From NCBI RefSeq assembly GCF_000738435.1, contig NZ_CP003984.1:2418001-2482000 (forward strand): a stretch of 64,000 nt of DNA. The letters run 5' to 3'. The notes below the pieces were generated by a model that was not told the DNA's origin, did no database searches, and worked only from the letters and a program-made list of their open reading frames with translations. The stretch comes from Planktomarina temperata RCA23 (GTDB lineage: Bacteria; Pseudomonadota; Alphaproteobacteria; Rhodobacterales; Rhodobacteraceae). The position numbers and the translations under genes were made by a program. Position 1 is the stretch's first letter; each line of letters begins with the position of its first letter. Below, piece by piece: positions 26,421-34,394 of the stretch.

Positions 26421-26914
26421 TTAATTAGCCCCACCTCACTCAGAATAAAATCGGCAACCGCGACAGTATCGTCCAGATCAAACACAGGACGATCAAGTGG
26501 CATCGGTGTGTTAGATGCAACAGCGCGAATAGTCAGATCCCCCGTCGCGATTAAAGGGTTGTTTGTCTGAGCGCGAAACGCCTCGATCTTTGAATGCCCA
26601 TCGCGTTTATACCCCTCGATCAGAACCAAGTCGACAGGTGCCAGCTTGCCCAACAACTCATTCAGTGTTGGTTCATCATCGGCACGCATCTCGTGCATCA
26701 ATGCAAACCGGTTGCGCGAGGCTAACAAAACTTCACGGGCACCGGCGATTCGGTGGCGGTAGCTGTCCTTGCCCTCCTGATCCACATCAAAAGTATGGTG
26801 GGCATGTTTAACAGTTGAAACGCTGAAACCGTATCCAGAGATTTCTGTAACTAGCCGTTCCATCAATCCAGTTTTACCCGCATTCTTCCAACCTACCACG
26901 CCATAAACTTTCAT
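26417..26914 (-). CDS. mobB: Molybdopterin-guanine dinucleotide biosynthesis protein B
   Basis: This 165-residue GTP-binding protein starts with the MobB P-loop region KVYGVVGWKNAGKTGLMERLV (the usual GxxxxGKT, residues about 6-15), followed by STVKHAHHTFDVDQEGKDS and ALMHEMR, then VLIEGYKRDGHSKIE. It assists guanylylation of the pterin cofactor. It overlaps moeA on one side and the mobA remnant on the other by four bases each. Confidence 0.93.
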   Translation of the reverse strand: MKVYGVVGWKNAGKTGLMERLVTEISGYGFSVSTVKHAHHTFDVDQEGKDSYRHRIAGAREVLLASRNRFALMHEMRADDEPTLNELLGKLAPVDLVLIEGYKRDGHSKIEAFRAQTNNPLIATGDLTIRAVASNTPMPLDRPVFDLDDTVAVADFILSEVGLIK

Positions 26915-27231
26915 ATCATCGCCTTTGCCTGTGCCAAATCTTCGGGTATTTTTACGTTAAAGAACGGATCTACCTGATCAATAGGGAACATGGCCAACCG
27001 CCCATCATGACTGTCGGTCCATTGCACAACTTTACGCACACCACCCAATCGGGCCGCGCGCAAATATTCACACAAAGAGACGGGCCAAAGTCCAAAAGTG
27101 GGAGGGCGAGAGGTGCCACGTGTAGGATCAGGTGTCGCTGCTATAACCAAAGGCTGCGTCATCCCTTCATCCTCGAGGTCTAGCCGTGTGGCCAATCTCC
27201 CTGCCGGAACGACGCCCAATGAACCGCTCAT
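26911..27231 (-). pseudogene. mobA: mobA with a large internal or N-terminal deletion
   Basis: The 106-residue frame matches the C-terminal half of molybdenum cofactor guanylyltransferase: AATPDPTRGTSRPPTFGLWPV, VVQWTDSHDG, and DPFFNVKIPEDLAQA at the end. A normal MobA is about 200 residues and starts with LAGGxxxRMGGxDK, the GTP-binding loop. Here the start reads LGVVPAGRLATRLDL, so the loop is absent or ruined and about 90 residues are missing. Overlaps with fdhD and mobB are intact, so the deletion kept the reading frame. It is unlikely to be an active guanylyltransferase. Confidence 0.75.
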
Positions 27232-28118
27232 GTCTTGCCGCCTTTACGCCCAGACTTGCGTGGTTCATCTTTAACGACGCTTGGATCAGCGTCCCAAATA
27301 AGGCGTTCCTTACCACTTAAACACACGAAACGTTGCCCACGCATCCGCCCAATCAAGGTCAGCCCAACTTGCTGCGCAATCTCGACACCCCAAGCGGTAA
27401 ATCCCGAACGCGACGCCAGAACAGTTATGCCCATGATCGCCGTTTTAATCACCATTTCTGAAGTTAAACGCCCTGTAGTATAAAGGATCTTGTCTTCAGC
27501 ACTTATGCCTTCTTGCAGCATCCAACCCGCAATCTTGTCGACCGCATTGTGACGGCCAACGTCTTCCATATAAACCAAGGGACGATCTTCCTGACACAAG
27601 ACAGTTCCGTGAATGGCACCCACTTCAAGATACAGGCTAGACGTTCGGTTGATCTTGGCCGCCAAAGAATAGAGCCACGAAGTACGAACACTGGTTTGCG
27701 CCAGTTCAAGTCCCTCAAGACCTTCCATCATATCGCCAAATACAGTCCCGACAGCGCACCCACTGGTACGGGTTTTCTTTGCTAGCTTTTCTTCGTGATT
27801 GGTCACTGTTTGTGTGCGCACGACGACAGTTTCCAGTTCGTCGTCATAATCAATGCCAGTGACAACATCATCGTCAGCCAACATTCCTTGGTTTTTCAAA
27901 AAACCTAAAGCCAGATATTCAGGGTAATCCCCAATAGTCATAGCGGTTACAATTTCTTGGCGATTTAGGAAGATCGTCAACGGCCGCTCTTCTACAACGG
28001 ACAAAGTCGTTTCCGCACCAGTATGGTCTGTCCCAACAACGCGGCGGGTCAGTCCAACCTTTGCCGGATCAGGCGCGACCAAGTACTCACCCATGTTATC
28101 TGATCTTGCCAATTGCAT
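27228..28118 (-). CDS. fdhD: Formate dehydrogenase sulfurtransferase
   Basis: FdhD passes sulfur from a cysteine desulfurase to the pterin cofactor of formate dehydrogenase. The 296-residue product shows EERPLTIFLNRQEIVTAMTIG, YPEYLALGFLKNQG, the active-site region RTSGCAVGT, DVGRHNAVDKI and RLTSEMVIKTA. The frame continues to 28280, but those 54 codons begin with remains of an IS6 transposase (VEDI...SHETVR-like), so I use the ATG at 28118, preceded by AAAAGG/TAGGG. It heads the fdhD-mobA-mobB-moeA group and serves the formate dehydrogenase at 34-41 kb. Confidence 0.9.
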   Translation of the reverse strand: MQLARSDNMGEYLVAPDPAKVGLTRRVVGTDHTGAETTLSVVEERPLTIFLNRQEIVTAMTIGDYPEYLALGFLKNQGMLADDDVVTGIDYDDELETVVVRTQTVTNHEEKLAKKTRTSGCAVGTVFGDMMEGLEGLELAQTSVRTSWLYSLAAKINRTSSLYLEVGAIHGTVLCQEDRPLVYMEDVGRHNAVDKIAGWMLQEGISAEDKILYTTGRLTSEMVIKTAIMGITVLASRSGFTAWGVEIAQQVGLTLIGRMRGQRFVCLSGKERLIWDADPSVVKDEPRKSGRKGGKT

Positions 28119-28224
28119 CCCTACCTTTTGAAAATTAGTCGTTTGAGGATAATCTAAGAGCTCCACATGACATACACCGCCACAAAATCCGTCTACTGTA
28201 TGGGCGTTCGCGACAGGGCACCAA

Positions 28225-28300
28225 GACCGTACCGTTTCGTGGCAAATATGGGTTCCACTTTCACAAATGATGTCTTCCACCCAGAGAATCCATAAGTAAC
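28225..28300 (-). mobile_element. IS6 transposase fragment upstream of fdhD
   Basis: On the minus strand this encodes VEDIICESGTHICHETVRSW, which aligns with VEDLLHERGIEVSHETVRFW of the intact transposase. It is in frame with fdhD and has replaced the original upstream region of that gene. Confidence 0.7.
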
Positions 28301-28737
28301 GTATCTAAAACTTCACTACTAGTTAAATGATTTTGACAAAATTCTTGAAGTATTTAAATAGGTTTTGTGTAGCCCTTCATAAAATTCCGAGACCAACCAA
28401 TCCGACGTCCAGTTAGCATAATAATCCCTAATTAATGGTACAGCAGTCTAATAAATTGTTTATTGCGTAAGTCTGCAAAAGCCTGTTTTAACTCTATGCA
28501 TGTTTTCAATAAAATCAGTCTATCTCGTAATAATGGTTTTTAACTTTTTAACCCAGCGGTTCATGATCCCGTTCCTTTGCCTTTTCTTACCAAAAATCAA
28601 AGAAAGCTACGAAATGCGCTAACTTTGGAAGTTGTCAAATTTGGTGGATGACACAAAACTACGCGCAGCGCTTCCATCGAAAGAAGCCATCCTGCTCACA
28701 GAGCGTCTAAAGAGGTGTTGGTTCTGTAAACCCAAGC
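28301..28737. other. AT-rich intergenic region, no gene recognised
   Basis: The stretch between the IS fragment and moaE is AT-rich with no good frame. Near 28636-28715 a short open stretch on the plus strand (LVDDTKLRAALPSKEAILLT) has the look of decayed coding sequence of unknown origin. Promoter elements for fdhD may lie here, but I cannot point to one. Confidence 0.35.
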
Positions 28738-29181
28738 TCACCAGCGGGTTAGTGCGTCCTCATCATCTGCCTTTGACGCAACCCAGTGTTCGCCAGTGTC
28801 AGCGATCTCACGCTTCCAAAAAGGGGCGCGGGATTTGAGGTGGTCCATAAGGTATTCAGCTGCTTCAAACGCATCTTTGCGATGCTTAGATGCGGTGGCC
28901 ACCATCATAATCAACTCACCCGGTGCAAGACGTCCATGGCGATGAATGATAAGAGCGTCGCCAAGCGCCCAGCGATCAATCGCGGTTTGCGCAATCTCTG
29001 TCAGGGCGGCTTCGGTCATGCCGGCGTAATGTTCGATTTCCATCGCCCTTAACGGATCATAAGGAAGGTCACGTACGATACCAGTGAAGGTCACAATCGC
29101 ACCCATTTCTTTGTGACCAGCCGCAAAGGTTGTCGTTTCAGCACCAAGATCGAAGGGCTGTTCTTGAACAACAATGCGCAT
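28738..29181 (-). CDS. moaE: Molybdopterin synthase catalytic subunit
   Basis: The 147-residue large subunit of molybdopterin synthase shows GAIVTFTGIVRD near residue 28, MEIEHYAGMTE near 47, IIHRHGRLAPGE near 78, VATASKHRKDAFEAAEYLMD near 94 and the C-terminal KSRAPFWKRE with its catalytic lysine. It lies 3 bp downstream of moaD, its partner, on the same transcript. It transfers two sulfurs from MoaD to precursor Z. Confidence 0.95.
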   Translation of the reverse strand: MRIVVQEQPFDLGAETTTFAAGHKEMGAIVTFTGIVRDLPYDPLRAMEIEHYAGMTEAALTEIAQTAIDRWALGDALIIHRHGRLAPGELIMMVATASKHRKDAFEAAEYLMDHLKSRAPFWKREIADTGEHWVASKADDEDALTRW

Positions 29182-29184
29182 GGC

Positions 29185-29430
29185 TTAGCCGCCTGTCATG
29201 GGTGGGAAGAATGCAACCTCACGCACACCCTCAAGCGGCGCATCAAAGTCAACCAGTTCTTGGTCTACTGCGACACGAAGGGCGGTAAGGTCAGAAAACG
29301 CCAAGTCATAACGTTCTTCGCGCAAACGCAACTCACCCACTAAATCTAACACTGTTGCAGCAGATGTTTCAACTTGTTCGCGCGGGATGCCAATACGTTC
29401 ACGTACCCACGCAAAGTACAAAAGGTCCAT
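29185..29430 (-). CDS. moaD: Molybdopterin synthase sulfur carrier subunit
   Basis: This 81-residue ubiquitin-like protein ends in the required diglycine (FFPPMTGG), which becomes thiocarboxylated, and begins MDLLYFAWVRERIG as in other MoaD proteins. VAFFPPMTGG at the end is the standard MoaE-binding tail. It directly precedes moaE. moaC is not found nearby. Confidence 0.95.
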   Translation of the reverse strand: MDLLYFAWVRERIGIPREQVETSAATVLDLVGELRLREERYDLAFSDLTALRVAVDQELVDFDAPLEGVREVAFFPPMTGG

Positions 29431-29673
29431 TACTTCTCGTCCTTAAGATACGGGACCACTTTACGGGAATGGTCGTTTCCAGTGATCGCGGTCAGTTAGG
29501 TTGCAAGACGGATGGCTGACAGTATGTCAGGTATTGTCCAATTCACACCACTACGGTTAACGTCCTTATGGCTTTGGTAAAAGGGGAGCATCACCACATT
29601 GCTATCTATTTCGTGTTAATTACGAATATCAGCTCGGGAGCTATTGTCGAGACTAGTGTTTAAAGATTGTTAT

Positions 29674-30290
29674 TCATGCGGCGATCTGGTTAGGTTTGGT
29701 GGCTTCAATTCCATCTTTGAACATGACGCTTGTGATGACTTTGGCAATGTAGTCAAATTTTAGCCAGTTTTGCTCGGCGTATATGCCCAGCTTGAACATC
29801 ATGTGCAGCATGCCATCGCATGACAGACAGCCCTTCGAGCGCTTGGTCCTGAGCCGGATCGTTGCAAAGGCGGATTTTATCGGATTGCTAGTGCGGATGC
29901 TTTGCCTATGCTGGGCCAGAAAATCGAAGAATGCCATGAGTTCTGTGCGGTCTTTTTGTGGGCATAACGCCGCATTGGGGTATTTTGACTCATACGTTTC
30001 GATGAACAGATTGAACGCCTTCTCCGCGTCCACCTTGGTCTCGGATTGCCAGATATTGTGAATCGCGTCTTTGGCCTTTGGCTGAGATAGCTTCGGCGAG
30101 CAGTTGAGTACGTTCATCGTTTTTTGTTGCCTGCACCGCTGCCGATGGGTCTCAGGATACACTTCATCCACTGCTGCTCAGAACCCCATGGTACCGTCCC
30201 CAATGGCCAGCTTTAGGGCATTCATTCCTTATTCGTTTCCATTGTGGTGGATCACCTTCGGTTGGGCTGCTGTCACGCAACAACAAAACA
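29674..30290 (-). pseudogene. IS256-family transposase remnant
   Basis: The minus-strand frame 29674-30171 encodes the C-terminal third of an IS256-type transposase: ALCPQKDRTELMAFFDFLAQH, then SNPIKSAFATIRLRTKRSKG and CDGMLHMMFKLG, then VITSVMFKDGIE. Upstream, across a stop codon, LAIGDGTMGF-AAVDEVYPET continues the same protein, so the gene is broken by a nonsense codon and lacks its N-terminal half. No terminal repeats were identified. Confidence 0.8.
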
Positions 30291-30765
30291 ACCAGACGCG
30301 CCGCAAACCTGCAAACCGCAAAATTATTAGATACAGTCATTACTGCCAGCTTGGCTGAAAGTAATCGTGTAGCTTTTGGGGAATATCCTAAAACGCGCGG
30401 GAGCATCTGTTGGAATCACTATGAGCGGTGAAACTACCAAGTCTGCGGCTGATATCTTCGGAGTTCACAATATGCTGAGATTCTCTGTCAGTTGGTATAA
30501 AATCACAGTAACTCGTGGAATATTTGGTGGCGGCGTATTTATCGGCTTGCCCCATTTATCACGTTTTGGGATTATAAAGCGGACTGCCAGTACTTGCCTG
30601 TTTAGATAGCCTGTTTAAAGACCTCTAGATGATCTACGAAGCCATCAGGAAGTTTTCCAGTATTAACATATCAGTCTGTTTACGTTCAAAATGTATGTTT
30701 TTTTCCAGAGAAGGTAACCGGTTCGCTAAGGCAGAGTTTTATTTCGCCCACAAACTACCCTCAAA
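30291..30765. other. Intergenic debris between IS256 remnant and moaA
   Basis: There is no convincing gene. Short frames on both strands have no recognisable features. The segment is probably decayed sequence left by transposon activity, placed at the 3' side of moaA. No terminator hairpin with a T-run was seen after moaA. Confidence 0.35.
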
Positions 30766-31773
30766 TCACCCGCCAGTGTGGCTCATGTGTCTTGGCATTT
30801 GGCCGTCGAGTTGTTGGCGCGAGTAATCAAAATCATGCCCCTTTGGCTTCATCGCGATTGAGGCGCGGATGGCGTCCTCTAGTGGGCCGTTGTCATATGG
30901 ATGGGCGCGCAACGGGGCGCGCAGGTCTGCCATGTCTTCTTGGCCCAAGCACAGATAGATTTCGCCGGTACAGGTCAGGCGCACGCGGTTACAGCTTTCG
31001 CAGAAATTGTGGCTAAGTGGGGTGATGAACCCGATTTTCTGCCCTGTTTCTTCCAGTCGCACGTAACGCGCAGGGCCACCTGTGCGTTCGGCCAGTTCTG
31101 TAACGGTGTAATGTTCGCTGTATTTGGCCTGAACATCCTTGAGTGACCAATATTGGCTTAGGCGATCCTCGTTGCCGATGTCACCCATTGGCATAACTTC
31201 GATCCATGTTAGGTCCATGCCCATTTCTGCACACCACTGGGTGATATGTTGCAGTTCAGGTTCGTTAAAGCCTTTTAGGGCCACCGCATTGATCTTGACC
31301 TTTAGCCCAGCCTTGAGTGCTGCATCGACGCCGCGCCGCACTTGGGGGAGGCGGCCCCAGCGGGTGATGTCTGCGAATTTCTTCTCGTCCAGTGTATCGA
31401 GTGAGATGTTCACGCGGCGCACACCTGCAGCGAACAGATCGTCTGCGTGTTTCTCAAGCTGGCTGCCATTGGTGGTCAGCGTCAGTTCCTTGAGCGTTCC
31501 AGATACAAGGTGGCGGGTCATACTGTCAAAGAAGGTCATGATCCCTTTGCGCACCAAAGGTTCACCACCCGTAATACGCAGTTTTTCAACACCCAGACCG
31601 ATAAAGGTTGAACACATGCGGTCCAATTCTTCTAACGTTAGCAGTTCCTTTTTGGGCAGGAACGTCATGTTTTCAGACATGCAGTAGACACAGCGAAAAT
31701 CGCAACGATCCGTCACGGAAACGCGCAGGTAATTGATGGCGCGTGCGAAGGGGTCAACAAGAGGTGCATTCAT
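30766..31773 (-). CDS. moaA: GTP 3',8-cyclase
   Basis: This 335-residue radical SAM enzyme begins molybdopterin synthesis from GTP. The N-terminal cluster motif CDFRCVYC gives C24, C28 and C31, followed by the GGEPL motif near 78. The second cluster binds at [18 protein letters not shown] near residue 255-275. The C-terminus lacks the final GG of many MoaA proteins but ends [10 protein letters not shown], which does preserve it. I use the ATG at 31773; the upstream part of the frame is not MoaA-like. An IS6 remnant sits 140 bp upstream and has probably replaced its original promoter. Confidence 0.93.
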   Translation of the reverse strand: MNAPLVDPFARAINYLRVSVTDRCDFRCVYCMSENMTFLPKKELLTLEELDRMCSTFIGLGVEKLRITGGEPLVRKGIMTFFDSMTRHLVSGTLKELTLTTNGSQLEKHADDLFAAGVRRVNISLDTLDEKKFADITRWGRLPQVRRGVDAALKAGLKVKINAVALKGFNEPELQHITQWCAEMGMDLTWIEVMPMGDIGNEDRLSQYWSLKDVQAKYSEHYTVTELAERTGGPARYVRLEETGQKIGFITPLSHNFCESCNRVRLTCTGEIYLCLGQEDMADLRAPLRAHPYDNGPLEDAIRASIAMKPKGHDFDYSRQQLDGQMPRHMSHTGG

Positions 31774-31911
31774 AGGTCTATAGGTAGGGATGCGCCTAGT
31801 GCAGGGCAAGAGGAAAAGGGCGATTGAAGCCGATGCGCATGCAAGCTTAGATAGGAATATGAAACAAATTATCACGATGACCGTTATCGGGGCCAGTTTG
31901 GCCAGTTGTGC

Positions 31912-32712
31912 GGTATTATCAGACAAATTTGACGTAACGTTAGTTGATACCTAATTTTTATGAATAACAACACAAAAACCATTTAAGCACTTCAAGACTT
32001 TGCCCAAAATCATCCGATTGGCAGTAATGTAGTACATACGTTATGCGTTGATCTTTCACCAAGTGTAAGACATCTTGCATGAACGTGGAATAGATATCTG
32101 TCACGAAACAGTTTGTTTTTGGGTATATCAGTTTGGGTCAAAGTTCGCGCAAGAAATCCGTAAGAATAGAGCAGGGCGACATTCAAACTGGTAATGGCAC
32201 CTGAATGAAGTTTTTGTGAAAATAAATGGAAAAACATTTTTACTTGTGGCGCGCTGTTGATCACAAAGGCGAAGTTCTTGAATGCCTTGTTACAAAGCGA
32301 CGAAACAAGGCCGCAGCAAAGAAATTTCTCAAAAATAATTCGAAAACACGGATCACCCAAGATTATCACGACAGACAAGCTGGCGTCTTATGGCGCGGCT
32401 TTTCGTAGGATTGGAATTGCTGACACACAGGTTTGCAGCGGCCGGGCAAATAAATCAGTGTGAAAATTTGCACATGCCATTTCGACGACGAGAAAGGGCG
32501 ATGCAGCGTTTCAAGACGGTTGCGGCACTTCAGAAATTTGTTCGTTATCACAGTCTAATATACAATCACTTCAATTATGAAAGACACCCAGAAAGCACAC
32601 AGACTTATAAGCGAAAACGCAGTGACGCTTTCATTGAGTGGTTTCAAATCTGCACTTTATAAATTTGTATGATCGTGGTGCTTTGAGCACCTGTTAGGCT
32701 TTGTCTGACAAC
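31912..32712 (+). mobile_element. Degenerate full-length IS6-family element (801 bp)
   Basis: The left end reads GGTATTATCAGACAAATTTG and the right end, read backwards, GGTGTTGTCAGACAAAGCC. The transposase is on the plus strand and decayed by stops and frameshifts. Its orientation is opposite to the copy at 23955, so recombination between the two would invert the molybdenum cofactor operon between them. Confidence 0.8.
31975..32661 (+). pseudogene. IS6-family transposase pseudogene
   Basis: Recognisable pieces appear in order: HFKTLPKIIRLA near 31990, HERGIDICHETVCFW near 32090, HLNEVFVKINGK near 32200, LWRAVDHKGEVLE at 32240-32280 and, in another frame, ENLHMPFRRRERAMQRFK at 32460-32510 with YNHFNYERH near the end. 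Several in-frame stops and at least one frameshift make it inactive. It is more diverged than the two intact copies. Confidence 0.8.
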
Positions 32713-32737
32713 ACCAGAAGAATAGCCATAAGAAGGA

Positions 32738-33439
32738 TTATTCTACGATATCTCCATTTAAAAAGGCAGACGCACCGACAGAACCGGGCGCGTCAAAAAA
32801 CGCAGTGGCAGAGGCTTGTTCCTCAATCTGCCCCTTATTTAAGAAGACCACATGATCCGCCAGACGCCGGGCCTGTCCAAGATCATGCGTGGTCATGATA
32901 ATTTGAGCACCTGCCTGGACCGCTTCTCGCAAAATCTCTTCAATCTCACGAATGGAACTCCCATCCAGATTTGCGCAGGGCTCATCAAGAAACAATGTAT
33001 TTGGGCGGCGGATCAAGGCCCGTGCCAGAGCCAGCTTTTGCTGTTCACCTCCCGATAAGCTCAGGGCTGGAAAATAAAGTGCCGCGCTCAAACCAATTCG
33101 AACTGCCCATTTAGTCACTCTTGCGGAAATATCCGCCTTATCCAAGCCAAGTAACTGCAACGGATAGGCGAGATTAGCTCTCACCGAGCGTCGCAGCATA
33201 ATGGGGCTCTGAAATACATAGGCTTGACCGTCACGGGCAGTTTGCGAAGGAACGGACCAGGACATCCAACCGCTCGAGGTCCGCTCAACTCCATGTAATA
33301 CTTTGAGCAAAGTGGTTTTGCCTGCGCCGTTTGGTCCAAGAACCATTGTAAATCCTGCATTCGGCAAGTCCAATGTTATTGGCCCCAGAACAATTTTACC
33401 GCGGCGTCTTACTACCACGTCTTGCAGGGATACTGACAT
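32738..33439 (-). CDS. tupC: Tungstate ABC transporter ATP-binding protein
   Basis: This 233-residue ATPase has Walker A GPNGAGKTT near residue 34-42, LSLSGGEQQKLALARAL near 130, Walker B TLFLDEPCANLD near 152 and the switch histidine in MTTHDLGQARRL. I use the ATG at 33439, eight bases after the tupB stop; the upstream extension of the frame overlaps tupB and is not ABC-like. It pairs with TupB for tungstate import. Assignment to tungstate rests on TupB/TupA similarity. Confidence 0.88.
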   Translation of the reverse strand: MSVSLQDVVVRRRGKIVLGPITLDLPNAGFTMVLGPNGAGKTTLLKVLHGVERTSSGWMSWSVPSQTARDGQAYVFQSPIMLRRSVRANLAYPLQLLGLDKADISARVTKWAVRIGLSAALYFPALSLSGGEQQKLALARALIRRPNTLFLDEPCANLDGSSIREIEEILREAVQAGAQIIMTTHDLGQARRLADHVVFLNKGQIEEQASATAFFDAPGSVGASAFLNGDIVE

Positions 33440-33447
33440 ATCTTGTT

Positions 33448-34152
33448 TCACCAGCGGCCCTCGCTTTCGGTGCGCGACAGGGCATGTATTGTCAAATTCA
33501 CTAAGAGGCTCAGAGTTATAAGTATAAAGCCCAGCCCCAATGCCAGCGCAAAATCGCCCTTGCCGGTTTCCAAGGCAATCGCCGTTGTCAAAACACGGGT
33601 CACTTGATCGATATTCCCCCCCACAATCATAATTGCCCCCACCTCTCCAATGGCGCGACCAAATCCAGCTAAGGCCGCGGTCAGCAATGTGTGACGACCA
33701 TCCCAAATGAGAGCGCCGACCCTTTGCCGCTTGGTGGTGTTAAGAGAAATCAGAAGATCATGATATTCAAACCAAAGTTCACGCATAGCTTGATGTGTAA
33801 TTGATGCAATCAATGGGCTGATTATGATGACCTGAGCAATAATCATAGCAGTTGGCGTGAACAGCAGGCCCATAACACCAAAAGGACCAGAGCGCGACAA
33901 CAGCATATAGACAATCAATCCCACAACAACTGGTGGCAGCCCCATCAAAGCATTAAGCACCGATATGGTAAAGCGACGGTAACTAAAGCGGTGAATGGCC
34001 AACCATGTGCCAAGAGGCAGTGCAAGCGTTGAAGCGATGACCAAGGCGGTTAAGCTGACTTTCAAAGATCTTACGGTGATATCGATCAGATCTTCATCTA
34101 AGGACCAAATAAGCCGGAATGCCTCCGCTATGCCAGCCCATATTTCAATCAT
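33448..34152 (-). CDS. tupB: Tungstate ABC transporter permease
   Basis: This 234-residue inner-membrane protein has five or six hydrophobic segments. MIEIWAGIAEAFRLIWSLD at its start and the loop GRAIGEVGAIMIVGGNIDQVTRVLTTAI near 175-205 are characteristic of the TupB/CysU-like tungstate permeases. It lies between a 42-residue membrane peptide gene and tupC, close to formate dehydrogenase genes, which suggests tungsten is supplied to that enzyme. Confidence 0.9.
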   Translation of the reverse strand: MIEIWAGIAEAFRLIWSLDEDLIDITVRSLKVSLTALVIASTLALPLGTWLAIHRFSYRRFTISVLNALMGLPPVVVGLIVYMLLSRSGPFGVMGLLFTPTAMIIAQVIIISPLIASITHQAMRELWFEYHDLLISLNTTKRQRVGALIWDGRHTLLTAALAGFGRAIGEVGAIMIVGGNIDQVTRVLTTAIALETGKGDFALALGLGFILITLSLLVNLTIHALSRTESEGRW

Positions 34153-34182
34153 GTTAAAGTTGTCCCAGTGATTATACTAAGT

Positions 34183-34311
34183 TTAGGGATCGAGCCGAAC
34201 AGCGGAACTGGAAGTGCGTTCTTGACTGGAGAATCCAGCCTGACTTAAAAAAAGGTTTGCCCCGATCGCAATAGCCAGTATCGCAAAAAATGCAGCGAAC
34301 ATCGATTTCAT
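34183..34311 (-). CDS. 42-residue single-span membrane peptide
   Basis: The product starts MKSMFAAFFAILAIAIGANL, one hydrophobic helix, and ends with a polar tail QAGFSSQERTSSSAVRLDP. GGAGAG lies just before the ATG at 34311, a strong ribosome site. It sits between the fdh gamma gene and tupB on the same strand. I suspect a conserved accessory peptide of this locus, but I know no function. Confidence 0.6.
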   Translation of the reverse strand: MKSMFAAFFAILAIAIGANLFLSQAGFSSQERTSSSAVRLDP

Positions 34312-34394
34312 TTTTCTCTCCTTACGTGGATATCTGACACGTAGATAGTCTTGCTCAACACAAAACCTGCACCTCAAGTGACCGCGGGATCCAA

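Noticed and set aside
33440-33706. Long N-terminal extension of the tupC frame
   Set aside because: These codons overlap tupB in another frame and do not resemble an ABC protein; the ATG at 33439 fits the family start.
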